Below are positions 1 through 6,882 of a stretch of 33,838 nucleotides of DNA, piece after piece; the first letter of the stretch is position 1, and each line of letters opens with the position of its first letter. Position numbers and translations under genes: made by a program. The notes below the pieces were generated by a model that made no database searches, was not told where the DNA came from, and worked only from the letters and a program-made list of their open reading frames with translations. The stretch is from the NCBI GenBank assembly GCA_913776255.1, contig CAJYLV010000003.1, positions 1 to 33,838 on the forward strand, in the 5' to 3' direction. The DNA comes from an uncultured Sphingomonas sp. GTDB taxonomy: Bacteria > Pseudomonadota > Alphaproteobacteria > Sphingomonadales > Sphingomonadaceae.

Positions 1-575
1 TCGAAGTCGCGCTGAACCTGGGCGTCGATCCGCGTCACGCCGACCAGATGGTCCGTGGCGTCGTGACCCTGCCCAAGGGCACCGGCAAGACCGTGCGCGT
101 CGGCGTGTTCGCCCGCGGCGCGAAGGCCGAGGAAGCCACTGCGGCGGGTGCCGATGTCGTCGGTGCCGAAGACCTAATGGACGCGATCCAGGGCGGCAAG
201 ATCGATTTCGATCGCTGCATCGCGACCCCGGACATGATGGGCCTGGTCGGTCGTCTCGGCAAGATCCTGGGTCCGAAGGGCCTGATGCCGAACCCGAAGC
301 TGGGCACGGTCACGATGAACGTCGCGGCTGCGGTCGAAGCGGCCAAGGGCGGCCAGGTCGAATACCGCGTCGAAAAGGCGGGCATCATCCATTCGGGCAT
401 CGGCAAGGCGTCGTTCTCGGCCGCCGATCTGCGCGAAAACTTCGACGCACTGGTCGACGCGGTGGTGAAGGCCAAGCCGTCGGGCGCGAAGGGCAAGTAT
501 GTCCGCAAGGTCGCCGTCAGCTCGACGATGGGCCCGGGCATCAAGGTCGACACTGCGGAAGTCGCGGGGGCGTAA
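1..575 (+). CDS. rplA: 50S ribosomal protein L1 (5' end outside window)
   Basis: This is the C-terminal three quarters of ribosomal protein L1, which binds 23S rRNA at the mobile L1 stalk and in many bacteria represses its own operon. The reading frame is open from base 3 and ends with TAA at 573-575. The family block [20 protein letters not shown] is present, followed by the usual [19 protein letters not shown] stretch and a normal C-terminus ([15 protein letters not shown]). The start, and presumably rplK, lie upstream of the window. A strong terminator follows within 25 bases, so this is the last gene of its transcript. Identification is secure. Confidence 0.97.
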   Translation, partial: EVALNLGVDPRHADQMVRGVVTLPKGTGKTVRVGVFARGAKAEEATAAGADVVGAEDLMDAIQGGKIDFDRCIATPDMMGLVGRLGKILGPKGLMPNPKLGTVTMNVAAAVEAAKGGQVEYRVEKAGIIHSGIGKASFSAADLRENFDALVDAVVKAKPSGAKGKYVRKVAVSSTMGPGIKVDTAEVAGA

Positions 576-599
576 GCCCGGCGCGACCGACGTGGTGAG

Positions 600-636
600 A
601 AAAGCCGGCGTGCTCGCGAGAGTGCGCCGGCTTTTT
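600..636 (+). terminator. Rho-independent terminator after rplA
   Basis: An 11-bp perfect stem (AAAAGCCGGCG at 600-610, CGCCGGCTTTT at 625-635) with a 14-base loop runs into a T-run at 632-636. It begins 25 bases after the rplA stop codon. Confidence 0.88.
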
Positions 637-699
637 CGTGTCTGCTGTGGACACAGGCGTGTCGGGTGACGTGGCGACCGCACCGACGAAGGCGGCAGT

Positions 700-771
700 C
701 ATGGGCCCCTGCCTGCGCAGGGGCGGCGGTGGCCACATGAAACGTCGCCCCTGCGCAGGCAGGGGCCCATG
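700..771. repeat. Family A inverted repeat, copy 1
   Basis: Two perfect 26-bp inverted arms (700-725 and 746-771) surround a 20-bp spacer. Each arm is itself partly palindromic around CCTGCGCAGG. The same unit recurs at 30512-30646. It lies in the 345-bp gap between rplA and the next gene (576-920), which otherwise holds only the terminator and no recognisable gene. Confidence 0.85.
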
Positions 772-920
772 TCTCTCTCGTCCCGCGCAACGCCGCCTCA
801 CCCCTGACATGCATGGGTCCAGACAGACAAAAACCCCGCCATTACAACGCTCCACCCGCCGCATCCCCATCGACAAGCCTGCCGCCGCCCGGCACTCTCC
901 GCCGCCATACGGAGAGGATC

Positions 921-2084
921 ATGCCGCAGTACGGCGACTATCAGAACGCGATCTATTTCGCGGGCCTGTCGGGGATTGTGCCCGACTGGCCGGTCGATCA
1001 CGCCGGGCTGCGCGCGCACGCCGAGGCGCGTTGGCCGCCCTCGGTGCGCGATTACGTGCAGGGCGGCTGCGGGGATGAGCGGACGCAGGACGTCAACGCC
1101 ACCGCCTTCGCGCATTGGGGGATGGTGCCGCGGATGATGGTCGATACCGCGACCCGCGATTTGTCCACGACCTTGTTCGGGCGCGCGCTCCCCTCGCCGC
1201 TGTTCATGGCGCCGATCGGGGTCAACGGCATCTGCACCGACGACGGCCACGGCGATCTCGCCGCGGCGCAGGCATCGGCGGCCACCGGCGTGCCGTTCTG
1301 CGCCTCGACGCTCGCCAACGATCCGCTGGAGGCGGTGCGCGCGGCGTGCGGAGAGGTTCCGGCGCTGTTCCAGCTCTATACGTCGCGCAACCCCGATGTC
1401 GCCGCGAGCATCGTCGCGCGTGCCGAGGCCGCGGGCTATGCCGCGCTGGTGGTAACGCTCGACACCTGGGTGACCGGATGGCGGCCGCGCGACCTCAACA
1501 CCGGCAATTTCCCGCAATTGCGCGGACAGGTGCTCGCCAACTACTTCAGCGACCCGGCGTTTCGCGCGCTGCTCCCCCGCCCGCCCGAAGAGGACCCGCA
1601 GGCCGCGGTCGCGACCTGGGCGGCGACGTTCGGACGCGTTCTGACGTGGGACGACATGGCGTGGCTGCGCTCGCTGACCACGATGCCGATCGTGCTGAAG
1701 GGCATCTGCCACCCCGATGACGCGCGGCGGGCGCTGGATTGCGGCGCCGACGGCATCTACGTGTCCAATCACGGCGGCCGACAGGCCAATGGCGGCATCG
1801 CCGCGATCGATCTCCTGCCGGAAATCGCCGACGCCGTGCGCGGTCGGGTGCCGTTGCTGTTCGACAGCGGGGTGCGATCGGGCACCGATCTGGTCAAGGC
1901 GATCGCGCTCGGGGCCGATTTCGTCGGGCTCGGGCGCCCCTATTGCTACGGATTGGCCGTCGGCGGCGCCGCCGGGTGCGCACATGTGCTCAAATGCGTG
2001 CTCGCCGAGGCCGATCTGTTGATGGCGGTGAACGGCTGGCCGACGTTGGCCGCGGTGCGCGCGGCGGGCGCGCGGCGCGTCTGA
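921..2084 (+). CDS. Lactate 2-monooxygenase-like FMN-dependent alpha-hydroxy acid oxidising enzyme
   Basis: 387 residues. It belongs to the FMN-dependent alpha-hydroxy acid dehydrogenase family, which oxidises L-2-hydroxy acids in a TIM-barrel fold. From memory, the N-terminal GDYQNAIYFAGLSG, the LDTWVTGWRPRDL segment and SNHGGRQANGG track actinobacterial lactate 2-monooxygenase (lactate + O2 to acetate + CO2 + water) more closely than LldD or glycolate oxidase. The catalytic base would be His284 in SNHGGRQ. FMN-phosphate contacts are expected around LLFDSGVRSGTD and GLGRPYCYG. The ATG at 921 is preferred because GGAGAGG lies just upstream and it gives the family's normal N-terminus; an earlier in-frame ATG at 813 falls in non-conserved sequence. 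No partner gene is adjacent. Monooxygenase versus oxidase chemistry is inferred, not proven. Confidence 0.85.
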   Translation: MPQYGDYQNAIYFAGLSGIVPDWPVDHAGLRAHAEARWPPSVRDYVQGGCGDERTQDVNATAFAHWGMVPRMMVDTATRDLSTTLFGRALPSPLFMAPIGVNGICTDDGHGDLAAAQASAATGVPFCASTLANDPLEAVRAACGEVPALFQLYTSRNPDVAASIVARAEAAGYAALVVTLDTWVTGWRPRDLNTGNFPQLRGQVLANYFSDPAFRALLPRPPEEDPQAAVATWAATFGRVLTWDDMAWLRSLTTMPIVLKGICHPDDARRALDCGADGIYVSNHGGRQANGGIAAIDLLPEIADAVRGRVPLLFDSGVRSGTDLVKAIALGADFVGLGRPYCYGLAVGGAAGCAHVLKCVLAEADLLMAVNGWPTLAAVRAAGARRV

Positions 2085-2087
2085 AAT

Positions 2088-2115
2088 CCGCTGTCCTACA
2101 TCCTCCAACATCTGC
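2088..2115. repeat. Short dispersed motif, copy 1
   Basis: This 28-bp stretch (CCGCTGTCCTACA, two variable bases, CTCCAACATCTGC) matches 26 of 28 positions at 30661-30688. It lies 32-59 bases upstream of the DUF6456 start. Its role is unknown; it could be a promoter-linked or mobile short sequence. Confidence 0.5.
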
Positions 2116-2146
2116 GAGCCCGCACGCATCGGCAGGCACGGAGCGC

Positions 2147-2605
2147 ATGATGCAGGAACTGGTGGAGCAGACGATCGACGCGCACGGGCGGCGCGGCACC
2201 GGCGGGATGCGGCGCGTGACCGTCAACCGCCGCGAATCGCCGCTGGCGTGGCTCGCGGCGCGCCAGCTGGTCAGCCGGCGCCAGAACGAGGCCGGCGAAC
2301 GGCTCCAGCAGGATTTCGAACGCGCTGCACTCGGCCCGGCGGTGACGATGCGCTGGACGCAACGCGTCGATGGCGGCGCGGGGGAGCGGGCGGACCCGGC
2401 CACCGCGCAGCTCGCCGCCAAGCGGCGATTCGACGCCGCGATCGCCGCGGTCGGTCCCGGCCTGTCGGACGTGCTGTGGCGCGTGGTCTGCGCGGGCGAG
2501 TCGCTGCCCGACAGCGAGCGCGCGCTCGGCTGGCCGACGCGCAGCGGCCGGCTGGTGCTGACGCTCGCGCTCGACCGGCTCGCCGATCACTATCGCCTGC
2601 CCTGA
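2147..2605 (+). CDS. DUF6456 domain-containing protein
   Basis: 152 residues. The pattern RRESPLAWLAARQL, then QNEAGERLQQDFERAALGPAVTMRW, and a C-terminal GWPTRSGRLVLTLALDRLADHY is the DUF6456 signature common in alphaproteobacteria, especially sphingomonads. The family is basic, helical and probably DNA-binding, but its function is not established. The first of two adjacent ATGs (2147 and 2150) is used, with GGAG just upstream. It sits 39 bases before the epimerase-like gene on the same strand, so the two may be co-transcribed, although no functional link is evident. Confidence 0.8.
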   Translation: MMQELVEQTIDAHGRRGTGGMRRVTVNRRESPLAWLAARQLVSRRQNEAGERLQQDFERAALGPAVTMRWTQRVDGGAGERADPATAQLAAKRRFDAAIAAVGPGLSDVLWRVVCAGESLPDSERALGWPTRSGRLVLTLALDRLADHYRLP

Positions 2606-2644
2606 CCACTTGCCGCGCGGCGCGCGCGTCAGCAGATAGGGCGG

Positions 2645-3589
2645 ATGGAGATACGCTTCATCAAATGCCACGGCTCGGGCAACGACTTTCCGCTGGTCGA
2701 CGGGCGCACGCTGACGCTGTCGGAAGCGGACTGGGCGCAACTCGCGCGCGCGCTCGCCGATCGCACCGGGCCGGTCGGCGGCGACGGGCTGCTGGTCCTG
2801 ACCGCGGGCGATGCGCAGGCGCCGTTCGGGATGCGGATGTTCAACAGCGACGGCTCGGAGGCGGAGACCTGCCTCAACGGCCTGCGCTGCGTCGCGCGCG
2901 CCGGGTTCGAGGCGCTGGCGATCGACCGCGCCACCGCGCGGCTCAAGACCAGCCATGCGACGGTCGCGCACGCCGCGCCGCTCGCCGAATCGGTCTATAC
3001 CGTCGAGGAGACCGCCGGCCCCGCGACGCTCGACCTCACGCAATGGCCGCTGACCGGCGCGGGCGAGCGGCTGGTCGACGCACCGCTGGCGACCTTGCCG
3101 GGGGACCGGCGCTTCACCGCGGTGGCGATGCCCAACCCGCATCTCGTGACGTTCGTCGACGCGGTCGACGAGGCGGAACTGGTCGCGATCGGCGCGATCT
3201 GCGAGGCGGCGCCGGCCTGGCTGCCCAACCGCGCCAACGTCTCGTTCGTGGAGGTCCGCGACGCCGACACGCTGTTCGTGCGCACCTTCGAACGCGGCGT
3301 CGGGCTGACCGACAGCTGCGGCAGCGCGATGGCCGCCTCGACCTATGCCGCGTGCCTGACCGGGCGGATCGCGTTCGATCATGACGTGACGGTGCTCAAC
3401 CGCGGCGGGCTGGTCCGCGCGCGCGCGACCGAGGCGGCGATGGTGACGCTGCACGGCAATGCGACCTGGGAGTGGGACGGGGTGGTCACGGTCGATCTGG
3501 TGCAGGCACGCGCGGGCGACCTGCGCGTGCTGCGTCACTATGACGCGGAGATCGCCGCCTGGGCGCGCGTCGCCGACGCGGCGCGCTGA
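2645..3589 (+). CDS. Diaminopimelate epimerase-like protein (divergent DapF)
   Basis: 314 residues, longer than typical DapF (about 275). DapF interconverts LL- and meso-diaminopimelate for lysine and peptidoglycan synthesis using two cysteines as acid and base. Family marks are visible: KCHGSGNDF at the N-terminus, GGDGLLV, FNSDGSE, PNPHLVTFVD, NVSFVEV and FERGVG. The two catalytic cysteines appear to be Cys76 (TCLNGLRC) and Cys225 (DSCGSAM). Oddities are CLNG where most DapF have CGNG, and GLTDSCGSAMA where most have GET..CGTGA. It may therefore be a paralogue with an altered substrate rather than the housekeeping enzyme. No other lysine or peptidoglycan gene is nearby. Confidence 0.75.
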   Translation: MEIRFIKCHGSGNDFPLVDGRTLTLSEADWAQLARALADRTGPVGGDGLLVLTAGDAQAPFGMRMFNSDGSEAETCLNGLRCVARAGFEALAIDRATARLKTSHATVAHAAPLAESVYTVEETAGPATLDLTQWPLTGAGERLVDAPLATLPGDRRFTAVAMPNPHLVTFVDAVDEAELVAIGAICEAAPAWLPNRANVSFVEVRDADTLFVRTFERGVGLTDSCGSAMAASTYAACLTGRIAFDHDVTVLNRGGLVRARATEAAMVTLHGNATWEWDGVVTVDLVQARAGDLRVLRHYDAEIAAWARVADAAR

Positions 3590-3656
3590 TTGGCGTTGTC
3601 GGAGGTTCGGACGATCGATGTCGATCCGACGCCAATCATGGAAAAAGAGGACGGAA

Positions 3657-3788
3657 TCACGCGGAGGCGCGGAGCGCGCGGAGGTGTCACGACCGGGCGA
3701 AGCCCGGCGCTTGCTTCTCAGGCCGTGCGGGAGCGAGCACCGGATGCAGCAAGCGAAGCTCCTCCGCGTGCTCCGCGCCTCCGCGTGA
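3657..3788. repeat. Family D inverted repeat
   Basis: 28-bp arms (3657-3684 and 3761-3788) pair at 27 of 28 positions; the core reads CGCGGAGGCGCGGAGC. With the next repeat it fills the 398-bp gap 3590-3987, in which I see no gene. Confidence 0.75.
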
Positions 3789-3827
3789 GACATGCCTTCT
3801 CGATAACCCGCCAGCCGATCACCTGCG

Positions 3828-3968
3828 CCGTCATCCCGGACTTGATCCGGGATCCCGCTCTTCTCTTCGACGGGCCGAGAAAAAAGCGGGGACCCGGATC
3901 AAGTCCGGGTCGACGATGAGTGGAGGGCGTTCCGCGAATCGCCACAGGACGTCCGGGTCGACGGTGAG
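3828..3968. repeat. Family B inverted repeat, copy 1, with a partial third arm
   Basis: The left arm (from about 3828, TCATCCCGGACTTGATCCGG) and the right arm (about 3885-3917) form a long imperfect hairpin. A further partial arm, GTCCGGGTCGACGGTGAG at 3951-3968, repeats 3903-3920 with one change. The same unit occurs near 24079 and 30423. Confidence 0.8.
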
Positions 3969-3987
3969 GGGAAGGCAGTCCCTTCCC

Positions 3988-5076
3988 TCAGCGGTCAGCG
4001 CGCGCGATCTGGTTCTTCCCGCGATTCTTGGCCGCGTACAGCGCGGTGTCGGCGGCGGTCAGCGCGTCCGCGCCGTCGGTCTTGGCCATCCCCGCCGAGA
4101 AGGTGATGTGCCCGATCAGTTCGCCACTGTCCTGATGCACCAGCGAGCGCTGCGCGAGCCGCTCGCGCACCATATCCAGCGCCGCCACCGCCTGGTCGAG
4201 CGACATGCCCTTGAACAGCAGCGCGAACTCCTCGCCGCCATAACGTGCCAGCACGACGTCGCGCGGCAGCCCGGCGCGGACGAAAGCCGCGAAAAAGCGC
4301 AGGACGCGGTCGCCCGCCGGATGCCCGAACCGGTCGTTGACCTGCTTGAAATCGTCGATGTCGATCAGCGCCACTACCGCGTCGCCGCCCGCCTCGCGCA
4401 GCCGCTGCTCGAAGCTGCGCCGGTTGGGCAGCCCGGTCAGATGATCGTGCTCGGCCGCCTGCCGGGCGCGATGCAGCTCGTTGCGCAGCGCATCGGCTTC
4501 CTCGCGGGCGTGGTGGAGCTGCCCCTCGACCAGCCGCGCCGCCGTCACCGCGGCCTCGGTCAGGCCGATAATGCGCGCGATCGTGCCCTTGGGGTCGCTG
4601 CTCAGCCGGCCCGCCTCGACATGCAGCGCATTGCCGAACGTCTCTGCGGTGCCGCGCGACTCGCCGACCGCCGCCAGACAGTCGCCGATCCGCTCCTCCA
4701 GTGCATCGGCGATGCGGCTCAGCGCGCCGGCCTGCGCCTCGTCGTTGCGCGCGGCGATGCGCGCGATGCTCGCATCGGTCAGCCCCTGTCCGCTGCGCAA
4801 TTGCTCGGCGACCGCCGCCCCCGTCCCCGGATCGTCGCCCGAGACATAGGCATGCAGCACGCCGTACGCGCACGGCGACGGAGTCAGCGCGTGCGAGAAG
4901 AGCAACGTGCCGATATCGTCGAACAGCCGCCGGAACATCGTCGCGCGCTGCTGCGCGATCGCGCCGGTGGCCGGTGCCGGGGTCGGCGCCGCGGCACTGG
5001 CTTCTTCGGCAGCGAACCAGCCCAGCACGCGACGACGACGCCGCGCCGCGCCGGGGATTGAGGACGACGCGCTCAC
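3988..5076 (-). CDS. Diguanylate cyclase (GGEEF), soluble
   Basis: 362 residues from a GTG start at 5076. It should make cyclic di-GMP from two GTP. The C-terminal GGDEF domain starts at DHLTGLPNRRSFEQRL (about 211) and carries an intact active-site GGEEF at 280-284 plus DIDDFKQVND. No RxxD inhibitory site precedes GGEEF at the usual spacing, so product inhibition may be absent. The N-terminal part is helical, with no membrane segment; residues 58-80 contain HALTPSPCAY, a motif shared with the degenerate GGDEF protein at 21080. The GTG overlaps the stop of the upstream HD-GYP gene (GTGA), indicating translational coupling. An in-frame start further upstream would lie wholly inside the HD-GYP gene and is unlikely. 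Confidence 0.88.
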   Translation of the reverse strand: MSASSSIPGAARRRRRVLGWFAAEEASAAAPTPAPATGAIAQQRATMFRRLFDDIGTLLFSHALTPSPCAYGVLHAYVSGDDPGTGAAVAEQLRSGQGLTDASIARIAARNDEAQAGALSRIADALEERIGDCLAAVGESRGTAETFGNALHVEAGRLSSDPKGTIARIIGLTEAAVTAARLVEGQLHHAREEADALRNELHRARQAAEHDHLTGLPNRRSFEQRLREAGGDAVVALIDIDDFKQVNDRFGHPAGDRVLRFFAAFVRAGLPRDVVLARYGGEEFALLFKGMSLDQAVAALDMVRERLAQRSLVHQDSGELIGHITFSAGMAKTDGADALTAADTALYAAKNRGKNQIARADR

Positions 5077-6353
5077 GACAGCACTCCCTTCGTCATGGCC
5101 GGGGTACGCGACGACGGGCTCGCCCCCAGGATCTCCGCCTCGATCGCCGCCCAGCGCTCGCCGAACCAGCGCTGCCCGCATTCGGCGCGGTGGATCGGAT
5201 CGACCGCGATCGTCGCGGCTAGATCGTGCGGCGCGATGAAGCGCTGCGCTGGGATATCGTAGAAGACGCGCACGCGCGGCTGGGTCGGCTCGCGGTCGTT
5301 GCCCTCGACGACGATCGCCAGCCGGCTCGATTGCAGCCGCACCAGCCCGCCGACCGGATGGATGCCGATGCTCTCGATGAAGCGGTCGAGCAGTTCGACG
5401 TCGAAATGGCCGGTCCACGACCGCATCCGCGACAGCGCCTCGCTGGGCGACCACGGCCGCTTGTACGGCCGCTGCGAGGTGACCGCGTCGTAGACGTCGC
5501 AGATCGAACTCATCCGCGCCGCCAGCGACAATTGGTCGCCACGCAGCCCCTTGGGATAGCCGCGCCCGTCGTAGCGCTCGTGATGGTGCAGACAGACGTC
5601 GAGCACGACCTCGGGCAGCTGGCTGTCGACCTGCAACAGCGCGTGGCCCTTCTCCGGATGGTGCCGCAGCACCGCCATCTCGGGCGGCTCCAGCTTGCCG
5701 GGCTTGTCGAGCAGCGCCTTGGGCACCGCCATCTTGCCGATATCGTGGAGCAGCCCGGCGAGGCCGAGCGCGCTCACCTCTTCCTCGGGCAATTTCAGCG
5801 TCTGCGCGAAATGGATCAGCAGCGCGGCGACCGCGATCGAATGGACATAGGTATATTCGTCCTTCGTCTTGAGCCGCGTGACGTTGAGCATCGCCGCCGC
5901 GTCGCGCGTCACCGATTCGGCGATCTGCTCGGCGACCGGCGTCAGCGCCTGCACGTCGACCGCGCGGCCCAGTCGCACCTCGTCGAACATCGCCTGCACG
6001 ATGACCTTGGAGGCATCGACCACGGCCTGCGCGCGCTGCTCGGGAGAGACGGCGGTGCGGCGGCGGCGCGCGGGCGGTAAGGGCACTGCGACGTCGATCG
6101 AGTCGGGGGCGGGGGCGTGAGCCGCGTCCATGATCGCGGACGGACCGGGTCGCGCCGCCGCGGCCGACGGACCGACCCCCTTCGACAGATCGATCTCGAT
6201 CTCGGCAATCCCGGACTCACGCAGCTTCTTGAGATCGCTCGCTTTATCGAGCACGAAATGGCGTCGCCAGAACGGGCTGGTCATCCAGCCGCCCGCAACG
6301 GCGTGAACGAACATGCCGAGCCGCGCATCCTCCGTCTTGATCGTTACCAGCAC
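5073..6353 (-). CDS. HD-GYP cyclic di-GMP phosphodiesterase with DUF3391-type N-terminus
   Basis: 426 residues from a GTG start preceded by AAGGGGGCGGGG. It should hydrolyse cyclic di-GMP. Residues 1-55 resemble the DUF3391 domain that precedes many HD-GYP domains (GMFVHAVAGGWMTSPFWRRHF). A low-complexity Ala/Pro linker follows (62-100). The HD-GYP domain has His171, the HD pair in LLHDIGK (203-204), His231-His232, and HHERYDGRGYP (257-267), so metal and GYP residues look complete. It is first in a two-gene operon with a diguanylate cyclase, pairing opposite activities under one promoter. The 289-bp gap upstream (6354-6642) contains the island's distal att core and no evident gene. Confidence 0.9.
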   Translation of the reverse strand: MLVTIKTEDARLGMFVHAVAGGWMTSPFWRRHFVLDKASDLKKLRESGIAEIEIDLSKGVGPSAAAARPGPSAIMDAAHAPAPDSIDVAVPLPPARRRRTAVSPEQRAQAVVDASKVIVQAMFDEVRLGRAVDVQALTPVAEQIAESVTRDAAAMLNVTRLKTKDEYTYVHSIAVAALLIHFAQTLKLPEEEVSALGLAGLLHDIGKMAVPKALLDKPGKLEPPEMAVLRHHPEKGHALLQVDSQLPEVVLDVCLHHHERYDGRGYPKGLRGDQLSLAARMSSICDVYDAVTSQRPYKRPWSPSEALSRMRSWTGHFDVELLDRFIESIGIHPVGGLVRLQSSRLAIVVEGNDREPTQPRVRVFYDIPAQRFIAPHDLAATIAVDPIHRAECGQRWFGERWAAIEAEILGASPSSRTPAMTKGVLS

Positions 6354-6543
6354 CGCCGTCCCCGCCCCCTTGCTGGCGGCGACTTTGCAGCAGATGTGAT
6401 TAAGGACCGGTGTGGAAGATCAAGAATTCAGGTCAGTATCGCGCTGCCCCCGCATCAGACGATAGAAACGTCGCGGCGGACCGGGGATACGGCGAGGTTG
6501 CTTGTCATCGCGGCGGGGCCGGGTACGGCCGGGCGGCGGGAAA

Positions 6544-6558
6544 TGGTGGAAGGGACTG
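6544..6558. repeat. att core, distal end of island
   Basis: TGGTGGAAGGGACTG matches 18897-18911 exactly and differs from it on both flanking bases. It is the complement of the tRNA-Tyr 3' end (CAGTCCCTTCCACCA). A chance match to that particular 15-mer within 12 kb is very unlikely. Confidence 0.88.
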
Positions 6559-6621
6559 CTGCCGATTATTGCTCATTAAGCCCTCTGGTGCTCGCCAAAC
6601 TTGATGTTTTTGCCCTGACCA

Positions 6622-6629
6622 GTGCCCCC
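6622..6629 (+). promoter_or_regulatory. Candidate integrase/excisionase arm site, distal end
   Basis: GTGCCCCC lies 63 bases inside the distal att core, matching four copies beside the other core (18740-18860). It lies between the core and the AlpA-like gene. Confidence 0.5.
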
Positions 6630-6642
6630 GGATTGGCAGCGC

Positions 6643-6882
6643 TCAAGCTGCGGAAAGGCGCTGCTCAAGCCACGTCGTGACGTCCGCCTCCCACCAGCCG
6701 ACGGAGCGGGCGGTGAGCTGCACCGGCTTCGGGAAGTCGCCCCTTCCGATCAGCCGGTAAATCGAGGTGCGGCTGAGCCCGGTCGTGGCGATCACGTCCG
6801 TGATGCGGAGGAAGCGGCCGCGGTCGGCCGGGCAACCGTCGCGCTTGGCTTGTGCGAGCGTGCGGGATGATCGAGCAGTCAT
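6643..6882 (-). CDS. AlpA-family transcriptional regulator / possible excisionase
   Basis: 79 residues. The segment GRFLRITDVIATTGLSRTSI, followed by YRLIGRGDFPKPVQLTARSVGW and WWEADVTTWLEQR, is the classic AlpA/MerR-like winged HTH of P4-type elements. In that family such proteins activate integrase expression or act as recombination directionality factors. The start ATG overlaps the ParB stop (ATGA), making it the last gene of the leftward operon. Its position immediately inside the distal att, next to a GTGCCCCC site, suits an excisionase role, which is inferred. Confidence 0.88.
   Translation of the reverse strand: MTARSSRTLAQAKRDGCPADRGRFLRITDVIATTGLSRTSIYRLIGRGDFPKPVQLTARSVGWWEADVTTWLEQRLSAA

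Noticed and set aside
2096..3793. 565-codon minus-strand open frame
   Set aside because: It lies opposite the DUF6456 and epimerase-like genes, has arginine- and histidine-rich shadow composition and no conserved motif.
3590..3919. 109-codon plus-strand open frame after the epimerase-like gene
   Set aside because: It is made of family D and family B inverted repeats and has no protein-like pattern.
3976..3986. CAGTCCCTTCC, matching 11 bases of the att core in opposite orientation
   Set aside because: It lacks the CCA side of the core, is inverted relative to the other two copies, and is part of a GGGAAGG/CCTTCCC stem just after the cyclase gene.
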